Source: Roseateles saccharophilus | GTDB lineage: Bacteria > Pseudomonadota > Gammaproteobacteria > Burkholderiales > Burkholderiaceae_C | Length of the DNA: 64,000 bases | Direction of reading: 5' to 3' | Assembly (NCBI RefSeq): GCF_004342485.1 | Contig: NZ_SMBU01000025.1 | Coordinates: 1 to 64,000, forward strand | Shown: piece by piece, positions 1 through 8,103 of the stretch | Numbering within the stretch: position 1 is the first letter of the stretch | Layout of the letters: each line of letters begins with the position of its first letter | Made by a program: the position numbers and the translations under genes | The notes under the pieces: model-generated | Databases searched by the model: none | Seen by the model: only the letters and a program-made list of their open reading frames with translations | What the model was told of the DNA's origin: nothing

Positions 1-91
1 GGCCATCAATAAATTGATCGACCTCTACCCGCGCTGGCCCGCACACCCCAGTGTCTTCCATCATCCAGGGTGCTCGCCTGGTTCATGCCAC

Positions 92-469
92 TTAGACCAA
101 AAGGACGACGTCGCTGTACTTGGCCAGCACCTCATCGACCGTCACCAGCTTGAGCGGCTCCACCATTGCCTGAGCTATCAGCAGGCGGTCGAAGGGGTCG
201 TTGTGATGCAGTTCGAGTGAGGCCACCTCTGCAGCATGAGCGGCGCTCACCGGAAGCTCAAGAAACCCGCTCGCGTCGATTGCAGCTGCCAGTTCATGCG
301 GGTCCGCGTCAATCCTGCCCAAGCGAGCTTTAATGGCGACCTCCCACACAGAAGCCGCAGACACATACACCTCGTCGGCACTTTCAATGAGACGACGCAC
401 CGGAGGCTTCAACAAAGACGACCCTGACACGGCCCACAGGAAAATATGGGTGTCCAGCAGGAGTCGCAT
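92..469 (-). CDS. PIN-domain toxin (VapC-like), type II TA system
   Basis: This 125-residue protein has the layout of a PIN-domain ribonuclease toxin. It opens with LLLDTHIFLWA, carrying the first metal-binding Asp, then has the conserved ASVWEVAIK segment with its Glu, and a late NDPFDRLLIAQA segment with the remaining acidic residues. Family members cleave RNA, often tRNA or rRNA, in a Mg-dependent manner. Its ATG overlaps the antitoxin stop by one base (TGATG), so the two are translationally coupled. The length is normal for the family and no motif is missing, so the toxin is probably intact. Base composition is visibly less GC-rich than in the neighbouring housekeeping genes, suggesting acquisition. 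The RNA target cannot be read from the sequence. Confidence 0.93.
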   Translation of the reverse strand: MRLLLDTHIFLWAVSGSSLLKPPVRRLIESADEVYVSAASVWEVAIKARLGRIDADPHELAAAIDASGFLELPVSAAHAAEVASLELHHNDPFDRLLIAQAMVEPLKLVTVDEVLAKYSDVVLLV

Positions 470-705
470 CAGCGGCCTTCAAAGCCCGCGACCACCTCAT
501 CGGGCAATGTCGCATCAAAGTCCGTGGGGACGGTCAGCTTGCCTTTGAGCAGGCCAAACTTGATGCGCCGCTTCGGCACCTCTAGCTTAGTAATGCGCAC
601 GAGCGGCTTGCCGTTGCGGCTGACCACGACATCCTCACCCGCGGCAGCTTTGTCCACCAACTGGGACAGCCGGGTCTTCGCGTCATAGATGTTTACGCTT
701 TCCAT
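469..705 (-). CDS. Phd/YefM-family antitoxin
   Basis: This 78-residue protein starts with the Phd/YefM-type DNA-binding fold (NIYDAKTRLSQLVDKAAAGE, then VVVSRNGKPLVRI). A short C-terminal tail would wrap the toxin. Proteins of this family dimerise, bind palindromes in their own promoter and neutralise the cognate PIN toxin. The gene lies directly upstream of the toxin with a one-base overlap. A perfect inverted repeat sits about 20 bases ahead of the start codon. Autoregulation by the toxin-antitoxin complex is inferred from family knowledge together with that palindrome. Confidence 0.93.
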   Translation of the reverse strand: MESVNIYDAKTRLSQLVDKAAAGEDVVVSRNGKPLVRITKLEVPKRRIKFGLLKGKLTVPTDFDATLPDEVVAGFEGR

Positions 706-724
706 AGGACTTCCAAGGCTCTAT

Positions 725-739
725 CTAGACCAAGTCTAG
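725..739 (-). promoter_or_regulatory. Palindromic operator of the TA operon
   Basis: CTAGAC-CAA-GTCTAG is a perfect inverted repeat with 6-bp arms. A further CTAG half-site follows at 741-744. It sits between the antitoxin start codon (705) and a candidate -35 element and overlaps the candidate -10, which is where Phd-type antitoxins normally bind for autorepression. Confidence 0.65.
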
Positions 740-761
740 TCTAGGTTTCGTTGATGTGCAA
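733..761 (-). promoter_or_regulatory. Candidate promoter of the TA operon
   Basis: On the minus strand TTGCAC (761-756), a 17-base spacer and TAGACT (738-733) form a weak sigma-70-type promoter. The -10 overlaps the palindrome at 725-739, so repressor binding would block it. The hexamer matches are only moderate. Confidence 0.4.
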
Positions 762-973
762 GATACCTATCCAAGCGCCCCTCGCGCAACACGCAAGGCC
801 AGCGCAGGTCGTCTTGCGACCGGGGCGTTGATGCCTCTCGCAGGGGCCACGCAGAATGAAAAACCGCGGGCCATATGGAGGTTGTGCGCGCCTCACCTAA
901 CTCACCCCAAACCCGCGCCAACGCTCGCTCTCCGGAGATTCTTGGGTCAATAGCGTAGTAAAACCCGATGGCA
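762..973. other. Gene-free interval, nothing recognised
   Basis: This stretch between the TA promoter and the ppsA terminator holds no open frame with a recognisable motif, no clear repeat and no RNA gene. It may be the remnant flank of the TA insertion. Confidence 0.5.
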
Positions 974-1011
974 ATAAAAAACCCGGGCTCCCCTGCGGAG
1001 AACCCGGGCTG
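974..1011 (-). terminator. Intrinsic terminator of ppsA
   Basis: On the minus strand, about 30 bases after the ppsA stop, a GC-rich stem (CCCGGGTTCTCC pairing with GGGGAGCCCGGG around a short loop) is followed by six T residues. This is a textbook rho-independent terminator. Confidence 0.92.
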
Positions 1012-1041
1012 CTGTCGAATCGCGAAGCCTGGCTCGGCGTC

Positions 1042-3450
1042 TTACTTGGCGGCCAGGCGCTGCCAGGTGTCGATCACCGTGTCGGGATTCAGCGAGATGG
1101 ACACGATGCCTTCCTCGGCCAGCCACTCGGCGAAGTCCGGGTGGTCGCTGGGGCCCTGTCCACAGATGCCGATGTACTTGCCGGTGGCGCGGCAGGCGCG
1201 GATGGCACGCGAGATCATGGCCTTGACGGCCGGGTCGCGCTCGTCGAAGTCGCCGGCCAGCTGCTCCAGGCCGGAATCGCGGTCCAGGCCCAGCGTGAGC
1301 TGGGTCAGGTCGTTGGAGCCGATGGACATGCCGTCGAAGTGCTCCAGGAACTGCTCGGCCAGGATGGCGTTGCTCGGCACCTCGCACATCATGATGAGGC
1401 GCAGGCCGTCCGTGCCGCCCGCCGCGGCGCGCTTCAGGCCCCTCTCGGCCAGCATGGTCACGACCTTCTCGGCCTGCTTCACGGTGCGCACGAAGGGCAC
1501 CATGATCTCGACATTAGTCAGGCCCATGTCCTTGCGCACGCGCTTCAAGGCCTCGCACTCCATCGCGAAGGCGTCCTGGAACTCGCCGCTGATGTAGCGC
1601 GAAGCGCCGCGGAAGCCCAGCATCGGGTTCTCTTCGTCCGGCTCGTAGCGGGTGCCGCCGATGAGCTTGCGGTATTCGTTGGACTTGAAGTCCGACAGGC
1701 GCACGATGACCGGACGCGGGAAGAACGCTGCGGCAATGGTCGCGATGCCTTCGGCCAGCTTGTCGACATAGAAGGCGCGCGGCGACGCGTGGCCGCGCGC
1801 CACCGACTCGACAGCCTTCTTCAGGTCGGCATCGATGTTGGGGTAGTCGAGGATGGCCTTGGGGTGGACGCCAATGTTGTTGTTGATGATGAACTCGAGG
1901 CGGGCCAGGCCCACGCCGCCCGAGGGCATCTGCGCGAAGTTGAAGGCCAGCTGCGGGTTGCCGACGTTCATCATGATCTTGATCGGGCAATAGGGCAGCT
2001 CGCCGCGGTGCACCTCGCTGATCTCGGTTTCCAGCAGGCCGTCGTAGATGTAGCCGGTGTCGCCCTCGGAGCAGGCCACGGTGACGAGCTGGCCGTCCTT
2101 GAGCTTGTCCGTCGCGTCGCCGCAGCCGACGACGGCCGGGATGCCCAGCTCGCGGGCGATGATGGCCGCGTGGCAGGTGCGGCCGCCGCGATTGGTGACG
2201 ATGGCGCTGGCGCGCTTCATGACCGGCTCCCAGTTCGGGTCGGTCATGTCGGTGACGAGCACGTCGCCCGGCTGCACACGCTCCATCTCGGCGACGCTGT
2301 CCACCAGGCGGACCGGGCCGGTGCCGATCTTCTGGCCGATGGCGCGGCCCTCGGCCAGCACGGCGCTGTGGGCCTTGAGCTTGTAGTGGTGCTCGACCTG
2401 GCCGGCAGCCTGACTCTTCACCGTCTCGGGGCGGGCCTGCAGGATGTAGAGCTTGCCGTCGATGCCGTCGCGTCCCCACTCGATGTCCATCGCGCGGCCG
2501 TAGTGCTTCTCGATGATCAGCGCGTACTGGGCCAGCTCGGTGACCTCGGCATCGTTCAGCGAGTAACGGTTGCGGTGCTCGGGCACCGTGTCCACCGTCT
2601 TCACCAGCTTGCCGCTGGCGGCCTTTTCCTCGGGCGTCGCGAACTCCATGCGGATCAGCTTGGAGCCCAGGTTGCGGCGGATGATGGCCAGCTTGCCGGC
2701 CTTCAGCGCGGGCTTGTGGACGTAGAACTCGTCCGGGTTCACGGCGCCCTGCACGACCGTCTCGCCCAGGCCGTAGCTGGACGTGATGAAGACGACGTCC
2801 TGGAAGCCGCTCTCGGTGTCGATGGTGAACATCACGCCGGCCGAGCCGAGGTCGGAACGCACCATGCGCTGCACGCCGGCCGACAGCGCCACGTCGCCAT
2901 GCGCGAAGCCCTTGTGCACGCGGTAGCTGATCGCGCGGTCGTTGTAGAGCGACGCGAACACCTCGCGCATCTTGTGCAGCACCTCGTCGATGCCGTGCAC
3001 GTTCAGGAAGGTCTCCTGCTGGCCGGCAAAGGACGCGTCCGGCAGGTCCTCGGCCGTCGCGGAAGAGCGCACGGCAAAGGTGGCATCGGGGTTGTCGGCG
3101 GTCAGCTGGGCATAGGCCGAGCGCACGCCGGCCTCCAGGTCGGCCGGGAAGGGCTGGTTTTCGATCCAGCTGCGGATCTCGGCGCCGGCCTCGGCCAGTG
3201 CGCGCACATCGTCGGTGTTGAGCGTGCTCAGTCGCGCCGCGATGCGCGCGTCCAGGCCCTCATGCTTGAGGAACTGCCGGAAGGCATGCGCCGTGGTGGC
3301 GAAGCCTCCGGGGACGCGCACGCCGCTGGCGGCGAGCTGCGAGATCATTTCGCCGAGGCTAGCGTTCTTGCCGCCAACTGCCTCGACGTCGGTCATCCTC
3401 AGGTTCTCAAACGGTACGACCAGGGCGGTCGCCTCGAACAGGGTGGACAT
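1042..3450 (-). CDS. ppsA: Phosphoenolpyruvate synthase (pyruvate, water dikinase)
   Basis: This cytoplasmic enzyme makes PEP from pyruvate, ATP and water, the entry step of gluconeogenesis from C3 compounds. At 802 residues it is close to the 792 of E. coli PpsA. The N-terminal ATP-binding domain spans about 1-350 ([11 protein letters not shown] near 26). The swivelling phosphohistidine domain carries GGRTCHAA with His427. The C-terminal PEP/pyruvate TIM barrel ends with the catalytic-loop GICGQGPSD, Cys763. Thr425, two residues before His427, matches the residue that the regulator PpsR phosphorylates to switch the enzyme off, and ppsR is encoded nearby. The ATG is preceded by CCGGAG. The gene is transcribed away from the HD-GYP gene and ppsR and ends in its own terminator. 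Confidence 0.98.
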   Translation of the reverse strand: MSTLFEATALVVPFENLRMTDVEAVGGKNASLGEMISQLAASGVRVPGGFATTAHAFRQFLKHEGLDARIAARLSTLNTDDVRALAEAGAEIRSWIENQPFPADLEAGVRSAYAQLTADNPDATFAVRSSATAEDLPDASFAGQQETFLNVHGIDEVLHKMREVFASLYNDRAISYRVHKGFAHGDVALSAGVQRMVRSDLGSAGVMFTIDTESGFQDVVFITSSYGLGETVVQGAVNPDEFYVHKPALKAGKLAIIRRNLGSKLIRMEFATPEEKAASGKLVKTVDTVPEHRNRYSLNDAEVTELAQYALIIEKHYGRAMDIEWGRDGIDGKLYILQARPETVKSQAAGQVEHHYKLKAHSAVLAEGRAIGQKIGTGPVRLVDSVAEMERVQPGDVLVTDMTDPNWEPVMKRASAIVTNRGGRTCHAAIIARELGIPAVVGCGDATDKLKDGQLVTVACSEGDTGYIYDGLLETEISEVHRGELPYCPIKIMMNVGNPQLAFNFAQMPSGGVGLARLEFIINNNIGVHPKAILDYPNIDADLKKAVESVARGHASPRAFYVDKLAEGIATIAAAFFPRPVIVRLSDFKSNEYRKLIGGTRYEPDEENPMLGFRGASRYISGEFQDAFAMECEALKRVRKDMGLTNVEIMVPFVRTVKQAEKVVTMLAERGLKRAAAGGTDGLRLIMMCEVPSNAILAEQFLEHFDGMSIGSNDLTQLTLGLDRDSGLEQLAGDFDERDPAVKAMISRAIRACRATGKYIGICGQGPSDHPDFAEWLAEEGIVSISLNPDTVIDTWQRLAAK

Positions 3451-3603
3451 GAAAAAACTCCGGGAGGTTGAAAAACCGGTGTCGTCGCGTCGTCCACGCC
3501 CGGCGCCGAGCAGAAATGCTCAAGGCAGGCACGGCTCCATCCAATTCTGGATTCTTCTGGGAGGAAGGAGGCGCGCATGAGCTGATCGCGAGGAATTGGG
3601 CGG

Positions 3604-3631
3604 ATTCTAGGCGCTGCGTACCCGCCCGTAA
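3604..3631 (-). promoter_or_regulatory. Candidate ppsA promoter
   Basis: On the minus strand TAGAAT (3609-3604) is a five-of-six match to a -10 box. A poor -35 (TTACGG) lies 16 bases upstream. The implied 5' leader of ppsA is about 145 nt. The call rests mainly on the -10. Confidence 0.35.
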
Positions 3632-3657
3632 CCTGCCCGGGCTGTGCACAATGCCGC

Positions 3658-4965
3658 GTGACCTCCGATCCGCCCCCCGAAGTCAATCCTCACTACCTCG
3701 ACCATGTCATCCATGTGTCGGCGTCGCGACCGGTCGAGGCCGCCGAGGACATCGTCAGCCAGAACGGCATCAAGCTGCTGGTCAAGGGCTCGCAGATCGA
3801 CAGCCGGGTGCGCGAGCGCCTGCTGATGCACAAGCTGCAGAAGCCGCTCGAGGACTGCGTCCAGGTCACGCAGGGCGTCATGCCGGAGAGCTTCGGCCCG
3901 CTGGGCGAGGCGCTGTTCAAGCAGCACAGCCTGCTGCAGGCCATCTGCGCCCACGACCTCTACCCCAGCGCGCCGACGACGCTGGCCACGCTGAAGCTCA
4001 GCGTGCCGGTGCAGTCGCTGCTGACCATCTACGCCGAGTACCAGGGCGACCGTCTGCGGCACACGGCCGGCGTGGCCATGCTGGCGCTGGCGCTGGCGCG
4101 CCGCGTGCTGCCCGGCGAAAGCGAGCGCCATCGCATGCTGGCCCTGGCCGGCATGCTGCACGACGTCGGCGAGCTCTACATCGACCCGCAATACATGCGC
4201 CCCGGCACGCCGCTGGGCCCGGCGGAGTGGCGCCATGTCGCCTCGCATCCGGTCGTCGGCGAGCGCGTGCTGCGCGAAATGCCGGGCGCGGGCAAGGAGA
4301 TCGCCAGCGCGGTGCTGCACCACCACGAACGCCTGGACGGCTTCGGCTACCCGCGCGGCGTGCAGGGCGCGGCCCTGCCGATGAACGGCCAGATCCTGGC
4401 CGCCGCCGAATGGCTGATGGCCCTCATCGAGACCAGCATGACGCCGATGACGCGGGCCAGCGTCGCCAACCGGCTCATCCCCGGCGAGTTCAGCCGCGAG
4501 ATCACCGAGGCCATCACCCTGGCCGCGCAGGGCGACGATTCGCCGGCCATGGCGGCCGACCCCATGCCGCTGGAGTCCGCCATCCCGCGCGTCGTCGGCA
4601 TCGTCAGCACGCTGGAGCGCTTTCGCCATGCACGCCCCTGGATAGACCAGCACATCGCCGCCGCGCGGCCTGGCCTGCGCGCCGTGCTGGAGGCCGGCCT
4701 GCAGCGCCTGCTGCGCATCCAGACCGCCTTCTCCAGCACCGGGCTGGACGTGCACGACCCCGACGCTCTCGTCGCCAGCCTGGCCGAGCAGCGCGACGCC
4801 AAGCTGCAGATCGAGCTGATGACCGTTGTCGGCGAACTGGAATGGCGGCTGCGCGAGCTGGAGCGCGAGTCCATGCTGCGCGCCGGCCTGCTGCCCGCCG
4901 CGGAAAGCGCCGTCATGAGCGAGCTGATCGACAGGCTCAAGGGGCAACTGCCGGTCGACGGCTAG
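3658..4965 (+). CDS. HD-GYP-like phosphohydrolase domain protein
   Basis: This 435-residue soluble protein has a central HD-GYP-type domain. Visible ligands are His135 (RLRHTAG), His168-Asp169 (LHDVGELYIDP), His197, the HHHE run at 221-224 and FGYP at 229-232. HD-GYP enzymes hydrolyse cyclic di-GMP. Here the usual Lys of HDxGK is Glu172, so activity or substrate preference may differ. The N-terminal 120 residues and the helical C-terminal 150 residues match no domain I know, and no receiver or membrane segment is visible. The start is GTG; there is no ATG nearby in frame. It lies head-to-head with ppsA and directly upstream of ppsR, so a role tied to carbon or motility status is possible, but that is inference. 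Confidence 0.85.
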   Translation: MTSDPPPEVNPHYLDHVIHVSASRPVEAAEDIVSQNGIKLLVKGSQIDSRVRERLLMHKLQKPLEDCVQVTQGVMPESFGPLGEALFKQHSLLQAICAHDLYPSAPTTLATLKLSVPVQSLLTIYAEYQGDRLRHTAGVAMLALALARRVLPGESERHRMLALAGMLHDVGELYIDPQYMRPGTPLGPAEWRHVASHPVVGERVLREMPGAGKEIASAVLHHHERLDGFGYPRGVQGAALPMNGQILAAAEWLMALIETSMTPMTRASVANRLIPGEFSREITEAITLAAQGDDSPAMAADPMPLESAIPRVVGIVSTLERFRHARPWIDQHIAAARPGLRAVLEAGLQRLLRIQTAFSSTGLDVHDPDALVASLAEQRDAKLQIELMTVVGELEWRLRELERESMLRAGLLPAAESAVMSELIDRLKGQLPVDG

Positions 4966-4994
4966 GAGCCTGTCGCTGCCGCGCAGGCTCCTAG
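4962..4994 (+). terminator. Stem-loop at the end of the HD-GYP gene
   Basis: A perfect 11-bp inverted repeat (CTAGGAGCCTG / CAGGCTCCTAG, 11-nt loop) has its left arm overlapping the TAG stop codon. No T run follows, so it is not a typical intrinsic terminator. It may protect the 3' end or attenuate read-through into ppsR, which starts 45 bases later. Confidence 0.5.
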
Positions 4995-5039
4995 CGCTGG
5001 CTATCATGGCCGCGCCCCTCAACTCCACGAGCCGCCGCC

Positions 5040-5861
5040 ATGCCCGCCAGAACCGTCTACTTCGTCTCTGACGGCACCGGCATCACCGCCGAGACCTTCG
5101 GCAACTCCATCCTGGCCCAGTTCTCGATCAAGCCCCGCCACGTGCGCCGGCCCTTCATCGACACGGCCGAGAAGGCGCAGGCGGTCGTCGGCGAGATCAA
5201 CGAAGTGGCCATGCGCGAGGGCCAGCGGCCCATCGTGTTCGCGACGCTGGTGGACCGCGAGGTGCTGCACATCGTCCGCGAGCATTGCCAGGGTCGGGTC
5301 ATGGACATGTTCGGCACCTTCATCGAGCCGCTGGAAGACGAGTTCGGCATCAAGAGCAACCACCGCGTGGGCCGCTTCTCGGACGTGGCCCAGAGCCAGG
5401 AGTACCACGACCGCATCGAGGCGATCAACTTCTCGTTGGCCCACGACGACGGCCAGTCGGCCCGAAACCTGGACACGGCCGACGTCATCCTGGTGGGCGT
5501 GAGCCGCTGCGGCAAGACGCCGACCTCGCTCTACCTGGCCATGCAGCACGGCATCAAGGCCGCCAACTACCCGCTGATCCCCGAGGACTTCGAGCGCCGC
5601 AAGCTGCCCGTGCCGCTGCTGCCGCACAAGCGCAAGTGCTTCGGGCTGACCATCGACCCGGAGCGCCTCAGCAGCATCCGCAACGAGCGGCGCCCCGGCA
5701 GCAAATACGCCGACGTGCTGAACTGCCGCTACGAGGTCAACGAGGCCGAGGGCATGATGAAGCGCGAGGGCATCTCCTGGCTGTCGTCCACGCACAAGTC
5801 CATCGAGGAGATCGCGACGACCATCCTGCGCGACATCCGGCCGGACCGGCTGATCTATTGA
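5040..5861 (+). CDS. ppsR: PEP synthase regulatory kinase/phosphorylase
   Basis: This is a bifunctional regulator of the DUF299 family. It phosphorylates a Thr near the active-site His of PpsA using ADP, which inactivates PpsA, and reverses this by phosphate-dependent dephosphorylation. The 273-residue length is typical. The protein opens with the family signature FVSDGTGITAE, has a P-loop-like GVSRCGKTPTSLYLA near 155-170, and a conserved NYPLIPEDF segment. The partner ppsA lies two genes away in divergent orientation, with the HD-GYP gene between them. The ATG at 5040 is followed immediately by the family-typical N terminus. Confidence 0.97.
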   Translation: MPARTVYFVSDGTGITAETFGNSILAQFSIKPRHVRRPFIDTAEKAQAVVGEINEVAMREGQRPIVFATLVDREVLHIVREHCQGRVMDMFGTFIEPLEDEFGIKSNHRVGRFSDVAQSQEYHDRIEAINFSLAHDDGQSARNLDTADVILVGVSRCGKTPTSLYLAMQHGIKAANYPLIPEDFERRKLPVPLLPHKRKCFGLTIDPERLSSIRNERRPGSKYADVLNCRYEVNEAEGMMKREGISWLSSTHKSIEEIATTILRDIRPDRLIY

Positions 5862-5905
5862 TGATGAGCCCCCACGCGTCTTGCGGACGCTGCCTTGCAG
5901 GCCGC

Positions 5906-6006
5906 ACCGGGCCAGTGGCCCGGTTCCTCGCCAGCCAAGCAACGTCCACTGGACGTTACTTGCGCGGGCTCAGCCCCCCGAGGGGGCGTTCAGCGCCCTT
6001 CGGGCG
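5906..6006. repeat. Intergenic palindrome cluster (GTCCASTGGAC family, copy 1)
   Basis: Between ppsR and the permease gene lie several back-to-back palindromes. ACCGGGCC/GGCCCGGT is at 5906-5924. AACGTCCA-C-TGGACGTT is at 5941-5957. A CCCCC-GA-GGGGG is near 5974-5986 and CGCCC-TT-CGGGCG near 5994-6006. The second shares the GTCCASTGGAC core with palindromes near 36404 and 57705. Confidence 0.75.
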
Positions 6007-6024
6007 GCCGTGCGGGCGCTGAGG

Positions 6025-6909
6025 ATGCCGGCCCACGCCCTCGCCCTCGTCCTCACCGCCGCCCTCCTCCACGCCGCCTGGAACCTCGCCGCCAAGAAGT
6101 GGGGCGGCGGGCCGCATTTCGTCTTCAGCTGCGCCCTGGGCGTGACGGTGCTGTGGCTGCCTGCCGTGCTGTGGGTGGGGCTGGACGAGCTGCCACGCTG
6201 GTCGCTGCTGGCCTGGGGCTTGGTCGCCGCCAGCGCCGTCGTCCACCTGGCCTATTTCAACTGCCTGATCGCCGGCTACCGCGCCAGCGACCTGACGGTC
6301 GTCTACCCGGTCGCGCGCGGCAGCGGGCCGCTGCTGTCGGCGCTGGCCGCCGTCCTGCTGCTGGGCGAGCAGCTCGGCGTCTACGGCGCGCTGGGGCTGG
6401 CCGGCGTGGTGGGCGGCATCCTGCTCGTCACGATGGGGCCGCGCCTGATCGGCCGCGGCGTGGCGCGCGATGCCGAGGCAGCAAGACGGCGGCGCCATGG
6501 CGTCTGGTGGGGCGCAGCCACCGGCACGCTGATCGCCGGCTGCACGCTGCTGGACGGTTATTCGGTCAAGGTGCTGGCCGTGTCGCCGCTGATGCTGGAC
6601 TACTTCGGCAATGTGCTGCGCGTACCGCTGCAGCTGCCCGTTGCGCTGCGGCAGCGGCATAGCTTCTGGCCTGAGCTCAGGCGCTCGTGGCGCGGCGTGC
6701 TCGCCGTCGCCGGCCTCGGGCCGCTGGCCTACATCCTCGTGCTGCTGGCCGTGCGCGAGGCACCGCTGTCGCGCGTGGCGCCGGCGCGCGAGGTGTCCAT
6801 GCTGTTCGCGGCGCTGCTGGGTGGGCAGTTGCTGGGCGAGGGCGAGAAGGGCTGGCGGCTGGGCGGCGCGGTGCTGATCGCCGCCGGAGTCGTCGCGCTG
6901 GCGCTTTGA
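6025..6909 (+). CDS. EamA/DMT-family permease
   Basis: This 294-residue integral membrane protein has about ten hydrophobic segments arranged as two EamA-like halves. The first half runs to about residue 150 and includes YRASDLTVVYPVARG. The second half includes the comparable APLSRVAPAREVSML segment. Such drug/metabolite transporters export or import small metabolites, and the substrate cannot be predicted. I chose the ATG at 6025 because the frame upstream of it is repeat-derived sequence with no membrane signal. It is isolated from its neighbours by the palindrome cluster upstream and a short gap downstream. Confidence 0.85.
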   Translation: MPAHALALVLTAALLHAAWNLAAKKWGGGPHFVFSCALGVTVLWLPAVLWVGLDELPRWSLLAWGLVAASAVVHLAYFNCLIAGYRASDLTVVYPVARGSGPLLSALAAVLLLGEQLGVYGALGLAGVVGGILLVTMGPRLIGRGVARDAEAARRRRHGVWWGAATGTLIAGCTLLDGYSVKVLAVSPLMLDYFGNVLRVPLQLPVALRQRHSFWPELRRSWRGVLAVAGLGPLAYILVLLAVREAPLSRVAPAREVSMLFAALLGGQLLGEGEKGWRLGGAVLIAAGVVALAL

Positions 6910-6957
6910 GGCCCCGGACGCAATGGGGGCCGGACCTGACTGGGGCGGACAGCTTCG

Positions 6958-8103
6958 ATGACTATCCTCCGCCGCATGGCACGATTCATCCCCGCGGCAG
7001 CGAACCCGAGAGGCAGGCTGGCGGCCCTGGCGTGCGCGCTGGCCCTGCCATGGCTTCAATGCGCCCATGCGGAGCTTCCGCCGGAATATCCGGGCGCCTA
7101 CCGCGCGATCGCGTCGGCGGCCCGCGACGAGGGCCGCGTGGTGGTCTATTCGACGACCGACCTCTCGGCCGTCGCCGCGTTGATCCGCGACTTCGAGCAG
7201 CGCAACCCGGGCGTCAAGGTCGACTACAACGACCTCAACAGCACCGACCTCCACCAGCGCTTCCTGGCCGAGACGGCCGCCGGCAAGCCATCGGCCGACG
7301 TGCTGTGGAGCTCGGCCATGGACCTGCAGATGAAGCTGGCCAACGACGACTACGCCGCGCGCTACAAGTCGCCCGAGGCCGGCTCCCTGCCCGACTGGGC
7401 CGTCTGGCGCGACACCGCCTACGGCACGACCTTCGAGCCCGCGGTGTTCGTCTACAACAAGCACTTCGTCAGCGGCGACGACGTGCCGGCCACGCATGCC
7501 GACATCGTGCGCCTGCTGACGACGCAGCGGGCCAAGTACGCCGGCAACGTGACGACCTACGACATCGAGAAGTCGGCCGTCGGCTTCCTGTTCGCGACCC
7601 AGGACAGCCGCGTGCAGACCAACTTCTGGGAGCTGGCGCGCGCACTGGGCGCGAACGCGGTCGAGCTGGAGGCCAACACCTCGGTCATGGTGCAGCGCAT
7701 CGCCTCGGGCAAGGACTACCTCGGCTACAACCTGATCGGCTCCTACGCGCTGACGCGCGCGCGCCGCGACCCCTCCATCGGCGTCGTGCTGCCGCGCGAC
7801 TACACCCTCGTCATGTCGCGCATCGCGCTGATCTCCAAGACGGCCTCGCACCCCAACGCCGCCCGACTCTGGCTCGACTATCTGCTGTCGCGGCGCGGCC
7901 AGGGCCTGCTGTCCAGCCATTCCGAGCTGTTCTCGATCCGCGACGACGTGCCGGGCGAATACACGGCCGCGACGCTGCGCAAGGAGCTGGGTTCACGGCT
8001 GAAGGCGATCGCGGTCGCGCCGCCGCTGCTGGTGTTCCTGGACCGCGCCAAGCAGCAGGAGTTCCTGCGCCGCTGGCGGCGCGAGACGGGCGACGTCAAG
8101 TAG
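6958..8103 (+). CDS. Periplasmic solute-binding protein, iron(III)-type ABC family
   Basis: This 381-residue secreted protein has an N-terminal signal peptide with likely cleavage after CAHA, near residue 38. The mature part shows the fold of family-1 extracellular binding proteins of the Fe(III)/AfuA-like group: VVYSTTDLSAVAALIRDFEQRNPGVKV, then DVLWSSAMDLQ, then YGTTFEPAVFVYNK. No permease or ATPase gene is adjacent, so it is an orphan component. It converges on a TctE-like kinase gene with an 8-base overlap at the 3' ends. In related bacteria such proteins accompany TctDE-type systems as possible extracytoplasmic ligand sensors; that link is inference. The ligand is unknown. An alternative start is the ATG at 6976. 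Confidence 0.85.
   Translation: MTILRRMARFIPAAANPRGRLAALACALALPWLQCAHAELPPEYPGAYRAIASAARDEGRVVVYSTTDLSAVAALIRDFEQRNPGVKVDYNDLNSTDLHQRFLAETAAGKPSADVLWSSAMDLQMKLANDDYAARYKSPEAGSLPDWAVWRDTAYGTTFEPAVFVYNKHFVSGDDVPATHADIVRLLTTQRAKYAGNVTTYDIEKSAVGFLFATQDSRVQTNFWELARALGANAVELEANTSVMVQRIASGKDYLGYNLIGSYALTRARRDPSIGVVLPRDYTLVMSRIALISKTASHPNAARLWLDYLLSRRGQGLLSSHSELFSIRDDVPGEYTAATLRKELGSRLKAIAVAPPLLVFLDRAKQQEFLRRWRRETGDVK

Noticed and set aside
1-64. A short minus-strand open frame running off the left edge (starts MMEDTGVCG)
   Set aside because: Only 21 codons are visible, with no ribosome-binding site and no recognised motif. An ATCAAT/ATTGAT palindrome at 5-18 is too short to interpret.
756-953. A 65-codon open frame between the TA module and ppsA
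   Set aside because: No motif, no ribosome-binding site, and composition like non-coding DNA.
1141-3471. A 776-codon open frame antisense to ppsA
   Set aside because: It is the mirror of a GC-rich gene. Its translation is Ala/Gly/Val/Leu-rich with no family motif, and ppsA is unambiguous.
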